A stretch of DNA of 64,000 nucleotides, from positions 202,966 to 266,965 of the forward strand of contig LATX02000235.1 of assembly GCA_001466705.2 (NCBI GenBank), in the 5' to 3' direction. The notes under the pieces were generated by a model. That model worked only from the letters and a program-made list of their open reading frames with translations. It did not search any database and was not told where the DNA came from. Shown here piece after piece: positions 62,301 through 64,000 of the stretch (position 1 is its first letter; every line of letters begins with the position of its first letter). The position numbers were made by a program, and so were the translations under genes. Source of the stretch: Moniliophthora roreri (Eukaryota > Basidiomycota > Agaricomycetes > Agaricales > Marasmiaceae).

Positions 62301-63957
62301 GTATTGGGCAGCAGGTCATATTGGAAAGTATATTGGAATGGAGACAGAGGATGCTCAGCGATACTTTTATGAAGTATTCGTGCTCTCTGGCGAGGCAATG
62401 ATGAGCGAGGACTTTTCGAAAGCGCTGGGCCGGTTCAACAGCATACACCTCGGTTTTGAAGTCAAGCTTCGAGACCATAGGCAGCTGATGTCATGTATGC
62501 AAATCTCGTTGACGAGGTCCACTGTCTATGACTCGGATGACTCGGATGTAAATGCGCAATGGGCTCGAGAATCGTTTGGGCATTCGGTAGAGATGGGACG
62601 TTCACACTATGGATTGGAGATGGCAAGTGCTGTGACCCATTTATCAAGCGATTCTATGGCCTACATGCAACGTGTTTCCTTTCGATGGCAAGCGGTTCTT
62701 GAACTGCTTCACCCCATTCTTCGCAAGAAGCTTGTCAAAGGCCCAAATGTGAGTACTTTTCTTGTCTTTAAATTGGCAACTAATCATGCGACTTGATAGG
62801 GCCTTCCGACCACTGACTCGACTATTCGACTGGACGAACATCTAAAAGAGCACTTTTCAGCGCTTGGTGATTTATTAGGAGACACGTTCAAAGTCTTTGA
62901 AGATCGGATAATTCAAACCATTCACCGTAACATGCAAGTGTTTGGTAGCCAACTTTTCAACCAGCTCATGCATGTTCGAAACATGCCAGTCTATTGCCAA
63001 ACCCATACTCCTGCAGTACACCCCACGATTCGAGTTACTCTCCAACGAATACTTGGACGCAAAGGCGGAGATCGGCCTCGATTTACCAGTGCTGAACAGG
63101 CTGAACTTATCAACAGTATTGGAAGCTCAATGCATGTCTTTGGGATTATCGAAACGGGCGGCGGCAAAAGTGCTGCATTTTTTGCAGGTCCTAAGCTGTT
63201 TCCAAGCAGCTTGTTTGTCGTCGTGTGTCCGCTGGTCGCATTGACGAATGACCTGCAACGGAGATTGACAGAGTACGAAATTGCCGGTGGGAGGTGGGGC
63301 GATCCTAATCTCAACATTCATCATGCACAAATCATACTGGTGTCTGCACATCAAGCCGGTACCGATGAGTTTTACCAGTGGCTATCGTGTCCCGCAGTCA
63401 AGTCAAAGCTGAAGCGCATATTCATCGATGAAGCTCATAAAATCATCACCGATATAACGTACCGTCCTTGTTTCAAACTCTTCCATTATCTCACCTGCAC
63501 TGGCGTACCTATCACTTTCCTTTCCGGCTCCCTTATGCCTCGTTCCATGCCTTCCATTCTTGAAATAATGAAGATATCAGACCCTCGACTTGTTGACGAA
63601 ATACGTCGGTATACTGGGCGTCCCAATCTCAAGTACTCGGTTCAGCAAATCGAGGCGGCCGAATACTCGGACATAGTGATAGGGAAAGTGTTGGAATGGT
63701 CCTCAGATATGGATAGCAAGGATCGTGGAATGATTTTTACTCGCACCATTGATGAAGCAAAGACACTGCAGGAGAGGCTCGATATCCCGATATATATTGC
63801 GGAGCTTAGGGTTAGGGGAGGTACTAAAACAAAAGCAGAGCCGGGGGTCGCTGGTGGTAGTTGCTGTAAATGCGAAAGCAGGTCAACAGGGGAGGGTTAT
63901 GATGGACCCAGCCCACACCTGTTTCGCTTTTATGCTCTTCAGGACCTTAGGGGTTAG
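59360..63957 (+). CDS. Telomere-linked helicase: C2H2 fingers + tyrosine-recombinase-like core + RecQ/DEAH helicase, truncated by the telomere
   Basis: Exons 59,360-59,364, 59,417-59,520, 59,571-60,978, 61,032-61,493, 61,542-62,748, 62,800-63,957, all in phase. Residues 1-65: Cys/His-rich (YPCTKEGC...H...FHGAYH). About 80-245: acidic linker. About 274-293 CTQC...H...H and 345-368 CTIDQC...H...H: two fingers like those of OrsD-type fungal proteins. About 800-1040: recombinase-like core, with R849 in GGARGTEL, R973 in RDHRQ, and H1007/Y1016 in FGHSVEMGRSHYGL; the 9-residue His-Tyr spacing equals that of XerD-type enzymes. From about 1160: RecQ-like helicase half with ETGGGKS (K1185), DEAH (1272-1275), FLSGS and a motif IV-like MIFTRTIDEA. 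Homology ends near residue 1397 at position 63,805; the last 50 codons run through non-helicase sequence into the telomere, where a TAG ends the frame. The second RecA lobe is missing, so helicase activity is unlikely from this copy. The 5-nt first exon is the weakest part of the model. Confidence 0.85.
63806..63818 (+). repeat. Internal telomeric tract at the helicase breakpoint
   Basis: TTAGGGTTAGGGG, one 6-base and one 7-base unit in the same orientation as the terminal telomere, 128 bp before it. It coincides with the end of helicase similarity. Confidence 0.65.
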
Positions 63958-64000
63958 GGGTTAGGGGTTAGGGGTTAGGGGTTAGGGGTTAGGGGTTAGG
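63947..64000 (+). repeat. Telomere, seven full TTAGGGG units plus five bases
   Basis: An uninterrupted run of the heptamer TTAGGGG to the last base, G-rich strand reading towards the end, as at a right chromosome end. The unit is one G longer than the TTAGGG found in most Agaricomycetes and filamentous ascomycetes. The window edge cuts it. Confidence 0.95.

Noticed and set aside
62290..62841. Minus-strand ORFs opposite the recombinase core
   Set aside because: Antisense shadows of a long in-frame exon with recognisable motifs.
1..64000. CRISPR arrays, bacterial operons, riboswitches
   Set aside because: Spliced eukaryotic genes and a telomere exclude a prokaryotic source; no regularly spaced short repeats were seen.

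Overview
The window is a eukaryotic subtelomere, almost certainly from a basidiomycete fungus of the Agaricomycetes. The support is: GT..AG introns of about 45-60 bp and exons as short as 5-15 nt; expanded families of F-box, BTB/POZ, MYND and TKL-like kinase genes; short single-pass membrane proteins; and a right end made of a perfect telomeric heptamer, TTAGGGG. All gene models below were assembled by eye from splice signals and reading-frame continuity. Species is not assigned.

Layout. 1-4.5 kb and 9.6-14 kb hold degenerate copies of shared families: F-box remnants at 1-420 and 12.5-13.9 kb, an unidentified minus-strand family in three copies, and a small basic protein whose intact paralogue lies at 23.2 kb. 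Between them are a hAT-type non-autonomous transposon with an 8-bp target duplication (4572-5300) and a 19-exon gene coding for a DUF2235 alpha/beta-hydrolase-like domain fused to DM9 repeats (6717-9485). An intact-looking F-box gene follows at 14.6 kb. From 18.8 to 27.4 kb lies a gene-rich part: kinase, short-chain dehydrogenase, a second hAT-like MITE, the small basic protein, an FAD oxidoreductase and a BTB protein. From 29.8 to 36.6 kb are a decayed MYND gene, an F-box fragment, a long F-box/zinc protein on the minus strand and a secreted/membrane protein. 36.6-43.7 kb is decayed. A second single-pass membrane protein lies at 43.7-45.2 kb.

The last 16 kb are chromosome-end sequence. An F-box/LRR-like pseudogene stops at an inverted interstitial telomere tract (48,276-48,289). 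After it, a repeat family occurs on the plus strand (48.3-50.1 kb) and again in mirror orientation (54.9-56.7 kb). Then come a gene coding for a protein with an AT-hook-like motif (56.8-58.9 kb) and a very large telomere-linked helicase gene (59.36-63.96 kb). The helicase gene joins C2H2 fingers, a tyrosine-recombinase-like core (R849, R973, H1007, Y1016) and a RecQ/DEAH helicase. The chromosome end cuts it off after the first helicase half, with a short internal telomere tract at the break.

How the parts relate: the terminal genes look like a self-propagating subtelomeric module rather than host metabolism. The rest fits birth-and-death evolution of host gene families near a chromosome end. 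The best candidate for a poorly described system is the recombinase-helicase fusion with its AT-hook neighbour.
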